64,000 nucleotides of DNA from Diadophis punctatus similis. Lineage: Eukaryota; Chordata; Lepidosauria; Squamata; Dipsadidae. The number at the start of each line of letters is the position of its first letter. Within the stretch, counting starts at the first letter, position 1. The notes below the pieces were generated by a model. The model had not been told where the DNA came from. It searched no databases and saw nothing but the letters and a program-made list of their open reading frames with translations. The stretch covers positions 51,945,742 through 52,009,741 of the forward strand of contig JALIGW010000005.1 of NCBI GenBank assembly GCA_023053685.1, in the 5' to 3' direction. The position numbers and the translations under genes are program-made. Of this stretch, positions 47,884 to 60,770 are shown piece by piece.

Positions 47884-50800
47884 TTAGGAGGTCAATTCCA
47901 ATGTTAGTCATCTATGGATTAATTGCACCTAATATGGCTTAGGGCATGAAGTTCTATTCAGAAATATACCAGGAGAGATTTTCAAAGAGTCAATTGAACC
48001 AACACAATGTTGTTAGAATTTACATATGAGCTCATTCATGGGATCATATTAAACCACTCAGGCCTGATATAGATACAACTTATATACCTGCATAAAAAGT
48101 ATCATAAATGGTTGCTGGTTCTTTTAAAACGCTGTATTACCCTTAAGGGCTGCTTCTTTCTATTAACCTTCTGTCAGAACCCAAAGAATAGGAGAGGACC
48201 TTCTCTGATTCTATTTAAAGAAATTATACAGTGTGCTTAGAGCAATTTATATATATTTCTCTAAATAGAAACAGAGAAGATCCTATATACAGTATATTGA
48301 AATCTTCTGATAACGGTACTTCTGCACCAGAAAGACAGAAGAGAAGTGCCTGAATGAGTGAGTGGATGAATGACATATTTTAATATAGCAGACTACATTT
48401 AGAAAGAGCATGGAATGACTGTCTCTTCCTTATAAAGAGAAAATGAGTGTTCAGTGTTGTCAGCATGGAACACATGGCAGAAGGCAGATAGTGAGTTTTT
48501 CATTCCATTTTCTCTTTGCCAACAGATGATCTACACTATTCAGTTTCCAGCACTAGCTGTTTAGGAGCCACAAGTGCAGCAAATGTGACATTTTCTCTTG
48601 TACAGACAACTTTTGTGAAAGGAAAAGGCAACATCCATAATAGATATCATCAGCCACAACAAGTGTAATGAGACAAAGAAATCAGATTAGGTCTTGGGGG
48701 GGGAAGGGAATGTGTGAATGAGCTTTTCCATTCAGCAACAGGTGGGCCAGCTCAGACTAAGAGCATCTTTCTTCTATAGCCAACATGTACCATGGATGCA
48801 ATCCTCATGCTCCCGTATGCAGTGAAATAAAGATGTTTGCACTAACTTCTGTTGAGTTACAACTGAACACATTGTCTGTCTAAATACTCTGAAAAGAAAT
48901 TGGACAAAGCAATTGAGAGCATACTCTAGGGTATAATTTCACATTAATGAGGAGACCAGAAAAGATTGCCCTCCCAGTCATTTTTATCTCTAATTTCTTT
49001 CATTGTATGGACAAAGCATTCTTTTTGTTGGAAGTGGAGAATATAGTAATAGAATTTGTTCTGCATTTCAAAGACTAATGTGCCTTTTTTTTCCTTTTTA
49101 AAATAATACGTTCCAACTCAACATATTAATGGCCAGCTTTCAAATTTCTTATTTATAATGGAAAGGTTTTAAAAGGCGATAATGCAAAATAATTGTTAGG
49201 CTTTGGGCTTAAACATATATTGTAGAGCATGAATTCCTCACAATCAAAGATGAATTAAAAAGAGAGAAAGAGAAAGCGCCTGGAGAAAAAGAAGCTTAAC
49301 CATCTGAAAAAAAAAAACCCAAGGCACATGTGTAGCCCATCACTGCCAAATAACTATGTAGCTTACAAAATATACCAGCTGCTGCTCCTGGAAGGATTTC
49401 ATCTATAATATTTTGAACCGTGTGACAACCTATCAGAGACCATGTTGAGCCCTAAGGTGTACAGCACTGGTGCAATGGACAACACACAAGAAAAGAGACA
49501 GAATTGGTTAATATTTTTTTACAGCAATATTGGGAAGACTGATATTTTAGCTTGTATCTGAAAACTGCGTTTATTTCACCTGCAGCCAATGTGCACAGAT
49601 GGAGCTAATAGGGTATTTCACTATCTTCCACAAACATAATTATCCAAATGCTTCCTTTGCAGTTGGTTCTTGGGAGCTGCTCATGCTTGCACCTTAATAT
49701 ATATTTGAGAATTAAAGTTTAATAGAAGCCCTTGGGTGAATGTTAAGTTTGCCTTCTTAATGTGGAAAAAAATGTATGTGCCTAAATAAATCTGAGATGA
49801 AGACCTAACCCACCCCCACCCCCTGTTTCCAGGAATTTTTTCATGGCACAATCCAGCTCAAACAATGTTTCATATTTCTCCAAAAATCAGAAATGGCAAA
49901 TTCAGAGAAAGAAAACATCATTAGAACTCTGATTAGTTGCACATTCTCACAGTGAAGTATCAGAAACAGGAAAGCAATTAGCCCTTGATAGAAAACTATC
50001 AGCTTCTTGAAGAGCTTACTGTTCAGATCTCCAATACTAGTCAGCCTTAAAGAGAGGAAAGAGAGAGGGAGGGAGGGAGGGGAGCTTATGCAAAAGTCAC
50101 ATTATTTCTTTAAAAATTGTGGAAGACAAACTCCAGAGGTTGCCTGGCTCCCTAATCAGCTACCATCTATTTTGTTTAATTGATTTTGTGCATTCAATAA
50201 CCTGAACCGGCAGTACTATCCAGTGTTCTATATTAGCAGCAGTTTTCCAATTTTGAATAAATCCTTTTCTAATGGACAATTTAGAAATGAAAAGATATTA
50301 AGAAATGACCTTGAAACCTAACTGTGAATAATCAGTGAAATAGTTATTATATTGAAGAACAATGGCATCAACTGTGTGGTATAAAATGCTTTTAAGTGAA
50401 TCAAAATGAACACAATGTATATTACATTTTGGGGGAACATCCTCTGGCAGCAAGTTAACCCCTTTAATTGCAACTAACTCTAGCCGTTGCCCCAGGTGGG
50501 ATCACTATAAGGGTAAGAGTGCTCTCGCAATCCTCCTCCATTAGTGTACTCTCTGGAGGTAGGACAGAAGTTATGGGAAACTTTGCTTTTAAAAAATCAA
50601 AATCAATTAAATAGGTGGAGAACTGAAAGAGAGAATCTGGATTCTTTTGGGGTTGCTTTTTTCTTTTTACAGATATCTTGGCTACGTAATATATCTCCAC
50701 AATTAATCATAATGGCACAAGATGCTTGCTATTTGCGATTTCCATGTAGCAGCTGATGTCTTGGGAAGGCGGGAGGGGCATTGTAATTCATTAAATCTAA

Positions 50801-52079
50801 AAGCTATATCAAATAATGCAATTGCTATGCAATACAAATGCAAGGTTATGATATGGCCGGTTTGGAAAGAGAAAAATAATACATTAGGCACATGAGATAT
50901 CTTTATGTATAAGTTTGAGAATCATTAAATAGCTGTCATTCTTTCTTCCTTCTCAGCATCAATTACTCCACTCTGGTTTTACTTACTCTACTCTGGATAA
51001 TGAGTCCCTGGAGCATGTTTCATTGCGGGAGAATGAACACATTCTTCACTTGCGGTCAGTGGGATGTGGTTAATTTGAAATCACTTAAACTATTATATCT
51101 GTCAAGCGTGGTTATTTTATTTTCAATTCACATCAGTGTTTTAGTATGCATGTCGGTTACTGGGTCAAACTGCCAGATTAATTTCCAAGTATTTGATGGG
51201 GATGCTCTTTATCACTGTCTTTAAACTCCCGTTGAAACATACTCTAAACTGATTACCAATATATTTGCAAAGATATCTGCTTTGGGATGGTTATATTTAT
51301 AATAAAGTTCTCTGAATCGATAAAGTCCAATTTTCATATTCATAGTGTACATTCATATAAAGAGATTTACCTAAATGCCTTGTTTGGGGAAAGTATATAA
51401 AGAAATGCAGAAACCAGAAAGAGCAAATATGATGCATGGCCTGGGGCAGCCCAGAATGCTATAAAACATTGCAAAGCCAGCCTGACTTTGCATTTCAGCT
51501 ATGTTTCATATACATCAAAATTGCTTTTGAATTAACCCAACATGAGGCTTTTTGGGACCAATTTTGTACCTTACAGTAAATATATTTCCAGATGGCAATT
51601 AGGTGATCTGCATAGTCCTTGTTTTCAGCTTCTTTCTGTAAAAACCTAGAGCAAACTAATCACCTACCCACCATCTGATTGCTACCTTGTTGCATGATTA
51701 GTGAATTCACCCAGCATGAAATTGGTCTCTGATAATCCAAAGCGGTAAAAAGACACATCATCATAAAATCAACCTTCAATAATCACAGAACTGCTGGTTT
51801 CTAGAAGCATCTCGTTCTTGGGGGTGGGGATGGGGAGAGGAACGGCTTTGCAGTTTTTGCTCCATTATGTGTCTATGGTTACAGTCCTAGAGTGATTTAC
51901 TTTCAAAGACTTTGTGACACATCCAACATTTCAATTATCTGCATCTATGTATCCATCTAGTATAAAAATAACAGTGCTGTAATTTATTGATAGTACTAAT
52001 CATCTATGGCATCTCAGTTCAGCAACTATTCCATGAACACAAGTTCCCATATATTCTCTTTTAGATACTACCTTTTTAA
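47884..52079. other. Unassigned, mostly unique-looking DNA
   Basis: I recognise no gene and no interspersed repeat across about 4.2 kb, the longest such stretch here. Minor features are a (GGGA)n-like purine run near 50056-50083 and A-rich runs near 49300. Low repeat content could reflect older or constrained sequence. Confidence 0.45.
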
Positions 52080-52716
52080 AAATTGTTTTTATTGATTTTC
52101 ATATTTTACATATCACAATATTTATTGACAGATCTGCCACCTTAATATACAATGCTGCTATATTTATACCATTTATACATTATTTTAACTTGTTTTCTTA
52201 TCCTGCTTCATCTTCCCACATTGTCTCATCGAGTCTCTGTTATTTGTCCAATTATACCAATGTTCCCAAATGTCATAGTACTCAGAGTTTTTTTCCCCTC
52301 GAAGTTCCATGGTTAATTTGTCCATTTTGGCACAATCATAAATTTTTTTGATTATCATATTGTCCATGGGTGTGTTAGGGTTCTTCCAATTTTGAGCGAA
52401 CACAATCCTGGCTGCAGTGGTGATGTGTAGAATTAAATATTTGATGTTTTTGTTGTATTGTCTTTTAATTATCTCCAGTAAGAAAAGTTCTGGCGTGTGT
52501 TCTACTGCTGTGTCTATTTCCTGTAACCAATGGTGAATTTTTTTCCAATATGTTTTCGCTTTGGGACACAACCACCACATATGAAAGAAGGTGCCCTGCT
52601 CTTTTTTGTTTAGATACAACCTTGATCCATATTTGAAAGCTTGTTTTGATGCATGGATTAACTCCATTGTATTGATTGGATTCAAAACCTGCTTTAGCTG
52701 TGGATTGATGAGCAAA
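52080..52716 (-). mobile_element. L1 LINE 3' end
   Basis: The C-terminus of ORF2 plus about 100 bp of 3' region that ends, in sense, 'atcaataaaaacaattttta'. It is strongly 5'-truncated. Confidence 0.85.
52185..52715 (-). pseudogene. L1 ORF2 C-terminal fragment
   Basis: An open frame of 176 codons that is only the tail of ORF2. Seen are 'GTFFHMWWLCPKAKTYWKKI', a C-rich L1 C-terminal motif, then 'LILHITTAARIVFAQNWKNP' and 'YYDIWEHWYNWT'. These blocks are typical of squamate L1 ORF2 C-termini. The absent endonuclease and reverse transcriptase make it inert. The ATG is not a real start. Confidence 0.87.
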
Positions 52717-53034
52717 TTAGCTTTGCATATTATTCACATTCAGGAATCATGCTTCTACTTGCATCCACTCATTATAATACTACAGTAATAGGATATATAC
52801 TACTGAATGAATAAATAGATGGATGGGTCATCCTGTCAGCAGCTGATCATACACAGAAGTGTGTGTTTTTGGAGTGCCCAACTACACAACTACCTTGTTG
52901 AAACTCTTTATGAAAGGGCTTCTCTTGTCAGGGAGCTTGATCATTTCTTCTAACTGCCTATACTAGTTCCAATGCCTTGAAGTCTAGCCATGAGTAATTG
53001 AATTGTTTTTATTTTTTATACACATGATTATGTA
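52717..53034. other. Unassigned DNA
   Basis: Nothing recognised. Confidence 0.5.
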
Positions 53035-53420
53035 CTAGGACTTCAGGTTCACCCTGTTTGTTCCCATACTTTGAGCATTTGTGTATAGACATTTGAACCC
53101 TTTATGGCTAACCTTGAACTTTCTTCCTACGGTACTTTTTCTGTTTTATACCTGAGTTCCCTTTCCATTTCACCATTCCTTTCCTCATTGTTTGATTGGT
53201 TATTGTGGGGTTTGTGTTTCCTAAATGTTTGTCTTCCTCCCCTTTCCATTTTAGTTTAAGCTATTTAGATAAGCTAAGCCAATTGTTTTTCAAACACAAT
53301 ATATCTGGTCCTGGGAGGTACAGCCTATCGCATGCCAGAACCCCTTCCTGTAGCTAAAGTAAACCATGCAAAGTTTTCTCTACGGCACCATTCTATCAGA
53401 CAGGCATTTATTTCTAGACT
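53035..53420 (-). mobile_element. CR1 LINE fragment, region around the ORF2 start
   Basis: Plus-strand 'tgagcatttgtgtatagaca' and flanks match the younger CR1 at about 42783-42800 (minus-strand '[11 protein letters not shown]' region). The match is diverged and fades after about 53110; the remainder may be CR1 ORF1. Confidence 0.6.
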
Positions 53421-53514
53421 CCTCTGTTCCCTCATTGGATGTTGACCTTCCACAGGAAGTACAGATAAGAACATCATCTACACTCCTAATCTTTGGCTTT
53501 CATGCCTAGCTGCT

Positions 53515-53578
53515 TTGGACAGGGAGATGGACTAAAAGATCACCAAGGTTCTTTCCAGCCCTATAATTTATGGGTATG
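53515..53578 (+). mobile_element. CR1 LINE 3' end fragment
   Basis: 'gggagatggactaaaagatc' then 'accaaggttctttccagccc' matches the CR1 3' terminus in plus orientation, opposite to the neighbouring CR1 piece. Confidence 0.75.
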
Positions 53579-53673
53579 AGACATGAGACATTTATGGCAG
53601 AAAATGTGATATTCATTTTTAGAGTTACTAACTTCTGCATTGTAAAGGCAGAAAATATTGTGTTCATTATATT

Positions 53674-53714
53674 ATCATCATCATCATCATAATGATAATA
53701 ATAATAATAATTAT
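53674..53714. repeat. (ATC)n / (AAT)n short compound microsatellite
   Basis: Six ATC units followed by AAT units. Confidence 0.9.
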
Positions 53715-54303
53715 CATTTGTAGTCTATCAAAGTTTATGACCCATTAACATTTTTAAAGTGCTGCAATTCTTAAAGGATTGTTTTGCAGAAAAGGCTAAC
53801 ACTGCCACTTGTCTGGAAGTTATAGTATTTATTTTTTAAAAAATCTAAATTTGGCTACAGAGGATTCAACTAAAATATTAATACCTTCCCAGCAAATAAA
53901 TCCACTAAAATGAAGAAAAGTTTTGTTTTATTTGTCAGCATAACTTTAAGTAGCTAATTATTTCATGAAATAATAATTTAAAGTAAATATATTGGCATGT
54001 ACCACCAATAATAATTTTCAAAATTATCAATAAAGAAAAACAAAGATTTTCACTTCACATATACATAGGCTGGCAGGAACACAATGTTTTAGTTACTCAG
54101 GCATTTATGCAGGGAATCTTTTAGATGACAGTCCATGAGACATAGTAGCGCTGATACCAGAAAAAAATATCCCTTACTCCGTAAAGTCACTTTTTTGCTC
54201 ATGCCCAGAAGGATTAGAATCCAATCAAAATCTTTTCACTTTTATCTAATCTGATTAGGTAAACCAAGGTTATTATCTCTCTATTAAAGCTAGAAGAAGG
54301 AGG
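53715..54303. other. Unassigned AT-rich DNA
   Basis: Nothing recognised. Confidence 0.5.
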
Positions 54304-54311
54304 GTATAGTT

Positions 54312-54597
54312 CAGAGGTGGGTTCCTCCCAGTTCGGACCGGTTCTATGGAACCGGTAGTAACTTGGCAGCCTGGGTCGCTAGAACCGGGGCGACCCAGGC
54401 CTGCCACGCCACTGAACCAGCTCTCTCGGCGGCACCACAGGCGGCGCCATCTTGTTTTTTGCTTCTGCGCACACACAGAAGCTATTTTTTGCTTCTGCAC
54501 ATGCGCAGAAGCTGTTTTTTTAGCACTGCCACCCGGCGCGCCTGAGCGGCATGTCAAGGAGTGAACTGGCAGAGAAGAAAAACAGAACCCACCCCTG
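54312..54597. mobile_element. hAT-type non-autonomous transposon (CAGTGGTGGGTT family)
   Basis: Ends are cagaggtgggttcct and aacccacccctg. The 8-bp duplication GTATAGTT is exact (54304-54311, 54598-54605). Length is 286 bp. The interior has repeated 'cttctgcgca' blocks and is CpG-rich. Exact ends suggest a relatively young insertion. Confidence 0.92.
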
Positions 54598-54605
54598 GTA
54601 TAGTT

Positions 54606-56204
54606 GGGATGGAAATTTAAAGATATTGCTTCTAGCTGGTTAGTGAGTTTAGAACTGAAGAGGAATAATTTATTTTATTTTGTTATGAGGTGGCCAAAGA
54701 GAATTTCAAATCTTTCCTTTTACAGCCTTCTCTCCAATAGTTTACTATGACCATGGTTTATCATATACCTCACTTATGATGCAACAGCTCCTTTGATGCT
54801 TTTTCAGTAACAGTGCCATGTTAGTACTAAGGTAGAATCTTGCTCTTGAGAAATTGCTAGTTTTCATTCCCTGGAGAAATTTAGAAGAATGGTGTACAGA
54901 TTGGCAAAGAATTTAGCAAGGGCATTTGAATCCAATTGTAGTTCCAACACACCACATACTGTATATCCTGCAGAAAGCACACACAGCATAGGAAAAGCTG
55001 TCCTTAATCAGTAATACTGTAGATTCTAAAGTAGGACTCAGAACTTGTGGTGCTCTGGAAGTTGCTGAAGTTTTCATTCTAGTCATAAGTCCACACTGGT
55101 AGGACTTATGGTGACAACGCTGGGAGTTGTAGTTGTGCAGCAGCATCTTTCAAAGTGAACTGACATCATTTAAAATCACCATTATTTTGGCAAAATAAAC
55201 ATAACATGGGTAATCTCCTAACAGCAGCCTCGCAGGGGACTTCCAATATTAGATAAATTGCTATGAGTTTCTGACTAAAAATGCAAAAAAAAAAAAAAAA
55301 GTTAACACGTTTAGCCTCAGTGTGACTTCATCACACAATAGAAGGTTTTTCCTGGGGCTAATGGCAGCTTAATTGCTATTTTTGCAGGGGGCATAAGTGG
55401 AGTAGGAGTTTTTTCCTGTCTCTGCAGGTCATGGTCAATCTCAATTGTCCCCTCCCAGATGTTTTTAGAGGAGGGGAAATAAATAAAACATTAGAGGCTT
55501 TATGTATTTATACAATTAATATTAAATGCAGTTTGATCTATAGACCTGAGAAATTAAAGATAACAAAATATTTATCTTATTTTTGCAGCTTCATTTGTTC
55601 TCTTGACTACTTTGGGCACAACTGCACTTTTTAATATGAAAATATATTATTCATAATTATATTCTGGTGATGTAAAGATAAAATAGAGCTTCCTCTGAAT
55701 AAATAGATCTTATTCAGAGCCAGAAACCCCAAACAGCTCAAATTTAAAGATGCTGAAATATTGGCTTAGCTACTAATTACAAGGTGCTCCTATGAAGAAT
55801 TAAGGGAAACTCCAACAGTCCTTTTATTATAACAGGAATGTACATATTGCATTAATAAATTATGTTGCTGCATTATGCAGCTGCTGAATCGTCAGATTAG
55901 GATAGTATGCTATGCTGCAAACCCATTAACTCTAAATCCGCTTTGGTTACAGAGGGAATGTATGACCCTAACTTCCACTGCCTTTACATTTCACTTTCCA
56001 TAAGCCTGAGAATAATCAGATACAAGTCTGCTTTATGGGATGACATGTTTAGACACCGAATCAAATTTACAGGAAATCTTTATTTCTGCATATCTCTAAG
56101 AACATTTCGTGTTGAAGAAGCTGTTACAAACAACAATGTGTAAGTTATTAGACACAAAAACACACGTTTTGTGAATTTTGCACAAGATAATTTTGAATGG
56201 TTTT
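54606..56204. other. Unassigned DNA
   Basis: No gene supported. A poly-A run of 18 lies near 55285. Text at 55075-55135 ('ggtaggacttatggtgacaacgctgggagttgtagt' region) has some character of an old interspersed repeat. Confidence 0.45.
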
Positions 56205-56696
56205 GTGCAGACTCCAGTGTGCACATCTATCACTTCGCCTGCGGGAGCTGCATTGGCTGCCGATTTGCTTCCGGGTGCAATTCAAGGTGCTGGTTGTCAC
56301 ATTTAAAGCCCTTCCCAAGCCCTGGGCTTGGGAGCAGGTTATCTGAGGGACCAACTCTTGCAGGTCACATCTACCCAACCCATCAGAGTGGAGAGGCAGG
56401 GAATGTTGCGGGTCCCATCCCCGAGGGAGATACACCTGGTGGGACCCAGAAGAAGGGCCTTTTCCGTGGTGACTCCCTCTCTTTGGAACATCATTCTCCC
56501 AGAGATTAGAACTTTAATACTCTTCCAGAAGGTGCTGAAGACCTGGTTCTGCCAGTGGGCCCAGTGATTTTATTTTATTATATTATACTTTATTAATTTA
56601 TTTTATTCTTTTTATTAGTTTTATTGTTTTAAATGTGGTTTATATTCTGTAAGCGGCCTTGAGTCTCCATGGGCGAATAGGTGGCAATATGAATTC

Positions 56697-56697
<1 letters not shown>
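56205..56697 (+). mobile_element. L2-type LINE 3' end
   Basis: C-terminal coding text followed by a 3' tail with 'aagcggccttgagtctccat' and 'aataggtggcaatatgaatt', then a long (AAAT)n array. This is the usual L2 3' structure in reptiles. It is 5'-truncated. Confidence 0.8.
56215..56560 (+). pseudogene. L2 ORF2 C-terminal fragment
   Basis: Translation near 56236 gives 'LRELHWLPICFRVQFKVLVV' followed by 'TFKALPKPW', matching the LxELHWLPv..RI.FKvL.lTyKAL.G.aP.YL block at the C-terminus of L2-type ORF2. A 'WNIILPEI' block near 56490 (usual WN.LP..vR) and 'FQKVLKTWFCQWAQ' follow. Frames shift between these blocks, so it is dead. Confidence 0.78.
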
Positions 56698-56819
<122 letters not shown>

Positions 56820-57029
56820 GTGTAGTATCAATTTTAAAATGTTTCTTCAATATAACTAATTTTCATAATTGTGGTTTATGTAAGTCATATTGAAGCAGAA
56901 ATAACTTTAAAAAAATTAAAGCATCCCAGTAATACTTTTAGTTTCCTAAAGGCCACCAATGTTAATATTCTGTACACATCATTATGACTCTCACTAGCTG
57001 ATATGTTTTTTTCTATTATAGACAAATTA

Positions 57030-57205
57030 TTATGGTTTGTCACACAATCAACCAGATATTGACTCCTTCCCAAGGACCTGGGATAGATGTTCTTGTTTAA
57101 TGGTGTTAAAGATATTGTCACAGGATGTAAGCTATTCCAAGTAGTGTTGCCTTTTGGAATTAACTGGTGGTGATTTTGTCAGTGCTGATAGTGTTCAAGT
57201 GGTGC
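57030..57205 (+). repeat. Probable interspersed repeat, family not identified
   Basis: Text such as 'ccttcccaaggacctgggat' and 'ttgccttttggaattaactg' feels like a known tetrapod retroelement 3' region, but I cannot name it. Boundaries are uncertain. Confidence 0.3.
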
Positions 57206-57212
57206 TCTAGAA

Positions 57213-57470
57213 CAGTGGTCCCCAATCTTTCTGGCTTTGTGGACTGGCAGGGGAGGGGAGAGGAAATGGTTCGGTGTGAATTGTGAGTGCAGCTCCATTT
57301 TCGTGAGCGATGGACATTCACACGTGTGTGTGTGAAGCTCCATTTGTGCGAGTGACGTATGCACACGCATGAATGCCTGCTGCTTGCAAAAATGGAGCTG
57401 TGCATGCATACTCGCCTGCTGTTTGCACGGCCCAGTTCCAAGCAGGATGCGGCCCAGTACCAGGTCATTT
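57213..57470. mobile_element. hAT-type element, right end missing
   Basis: It starts cagtggtccccaatctttctgg, a hAT-like terminus, and ends inside 'gcccagtaccaggtcattt' without a matching right TIR. The interior holds repeated 'atggagct...tgtgcgagtgacgtatgcac' blocks typical of CpG-rich hAT derivatives in this window. Confidence 0.65.
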
Positions 57471-58760
57471 GAAACTATAAGAATATCAATTTTGTTTTAC
57501 TTTTTCCTTTATGTTCTATATTATCCTTAGTTATGTACTTACATTAGAAACAACAATGTTCATTTCCATCTTGAAAACATTATGTTTAACCAAACGTAAA
57601 ACATGCCTACATGTACATCTATCATTTTATTTCCATGCAATGTGCAAAATAAACTCTTTTATCTAATGCCAATTTAGTGCTTACTGTTGGTTGACTATAT
57701 TCTTGTGTATAGGCTTGAGCAATAAATCTTCTGAACTGCAACTTAACATTTCATCCTGATTCTTTGTGTCTAAAGATCTCTGAATGATAGTTACCTAGCT
57801 AGGCAGTCAAATAGACTAATTTTACCTTCACCAAGACATTATTTTAAGTTCCTAACTTCCAGCCACAAAAATGGTATCATTAACATATATTTATTGATTT
57901 TTTTCCTATAAATTTTAACTCCAGTTTTTCATTTCTTCCAATCCAAAACTTCTCTTGATATATTGATGTACTGTATAAATATATAAACTGAAATTGTATA
58001 CTAATCTCTTAAAATAAACCATATAGTTTCTCAATATTCTGTTCAATATATTTTCTTAAGTGTTAAGTTATAATTCTGCAAGATGAAATTTGTAACTGAG
58101 ACAAAGTCAGGATCAAGTTCTTTTCTGCTTACTAAATAGAAGTTTTCTATCCTTGCAGAACAAGTAGACAATTTGATTTTTTTGAATTGCCTTTAGGTGT
58201 TGAGTTGTCTTTAGGTGTTGAAAAGAATTATTTGCAATAAAGATTTTTTTTCCATCATTTTATATTTTGTACAGCAAAGCCAAACCATCATTATTCTAAT
58301 ACTGTTTTGTTTTCAACTTTAGCATTCTCTTCATCTATAATTAGAATGATGTATTTTACAGTATTGCATTAGTCACTAGAGAACTGTTCAACCTCTACAT
58401 CCTATGCATCTTTGCTTCAAGCACTTATTGGATTATTATAATATTCAATGGTTTGTCTCAGTCTTAAACTGAAGTCATTCTGTCATTGGGAGGTTTGTAT
58501 CTAAGCTCTGATTTCGACTTTGATGGCTATTCATTTTTTTAAAATCTGTGGTTGATGTTCTGATATTCCTCTGATGTGAAATGACCTGTTCCTATATATT
58601 TTACTTCACTGATTCCTCGAATGTCAATGTTAAATCTTGACAATTGTGATGAAGGGGCTTGCAAGTGATGCTGTGAGTATTTTTGCTTTGACAGAATCAA
58701 CTTTACCCTGTTTCATAATTCTTCCATGTTTGTATGGAAGAGTCATCAATACATCCAAGA
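57471..58760. other. Unassigned AT-rich DNA
   Basis: No gene or named repeat. Confidence 0.5.
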
Positions 58761-59653
58761 CAGTGGTGGGTTCCTACTAGTGCAGTCCACTCTATAGCAC
58801 CGGTAGCGGCCCGCTGGTGATGTCACAGTACCGGTGCGGTCGGTTGCCGGTGCCTGGGCGCCGCCATTTTTTAAAAAAGCATTTTTAATTTTTTTTTAAA
58901 AAAATTTCTTCTGCGCTTGCCCAGAAGCCGAGCTTCCGGCACTGCGCATGTGCTGCCTTCCTACCCCACAGTGAGTCCAAGCAGGGGAGGATGGCTGAAG
59001 GAGCACGTGAGACGGTGAAAGAACGGGTGGCAGGAGCTATCTCCATTCCCCTCCCTTCAGCAGTCCGAGAAGCCACGAATGTGTGATATGATCCTAGGCA
59101 TTTTCGCACATTTGAGGCTTCTCGAGCTGCTGAGGGGAGAGGGAATGGGCGGCAGGACCTATCTCAGTTCCCCTCCCTTCAGCAGTCTGAGAAGCCACGA
59201 ACGCACGGTGATGATCCCAGGCATTTTCGCATGTTTGAGGCTTCTTGAGCTGCTGAGGGGAGAGGGAATGGGCGGCAGGACCTATCTCAGTTCCCCTCCC
59301 TTCAGCAGTCTGAGAAGCCACGAACGCGCGGTGATGATCCCAGGCATTTTCACATGTTCGAGGCTTCTCGAGCTGCTGAGGGGAGGGGGAACTGGTGGCA
59401 GGAGCCTAAGATCATCAAATGGGGAGAAGCATTCAGGCCGGACAGAGCCTCCTAGGAGAACTGCTGCCGCGGTCTTGCTACTCCTGCTGCGGGGGGCAGC
59501 GTTGTGGGTGGGCAATGTCCCTCCCCCCACTTCTCCAGCCGCTGCCAAGCTCCTGAGGCCCACACTCACCCAGTCACATGGCTGGCAAGCCACACCCACA
59601 AAATAAGCCACGCCCACAGAGTAGTAGTAAAAAAAATTAGGAACCTGCCCCTG
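58761..59653. mobile_element. hAT-type non-autonomous transposon with internal minisatellite
   Basis: Ends are cagtggtgggttcct and aggaacctgcccctg, the same family as 54312 but 893 bp long. No clean 8-bp duplication was found; only 'caaga' is shared by the flanks. Its length comes from a 122-bp tandem array (59048-59400) and a GC-rich right half. No transposase was recognised. Confidence 0.82.
59048..59400. repeat. About 122-bp tandem repeat, three copies
   Basis: Starts of 'cccctcccttcagcag' are at 59048, 59170 and 59293; the third unit is partial. Each unit contains 'cagtctgagaagcc' and, later, the near-complement 'ggcttctcgagctgctgagg', so every unit can fold into a hairpin. Confidence 0.9.
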
Positions 59654-59744
59654 CAAGAATAACTTTGGAACAACAAACATTCCTTTTGCAGTATTGGTAG
59701 GAGTAAGCCTCTTCAGGTAACAGTCCATGAAGTGGATAAGAACA

Positions 59745-60740
<996 letters not shown>

Positions 60741-60770
60741 TCTGTCTGTCCATCATTAATTCTTATTGTT

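Noticed and set aside
59079..59606. 175-codon plus frame with repeated LLELLRGEG blocks
   Set aside because: The protein repeat simply mirrors the 122-bp DNA tandem repeat inside a hAT element; the opposite strand is equally open.
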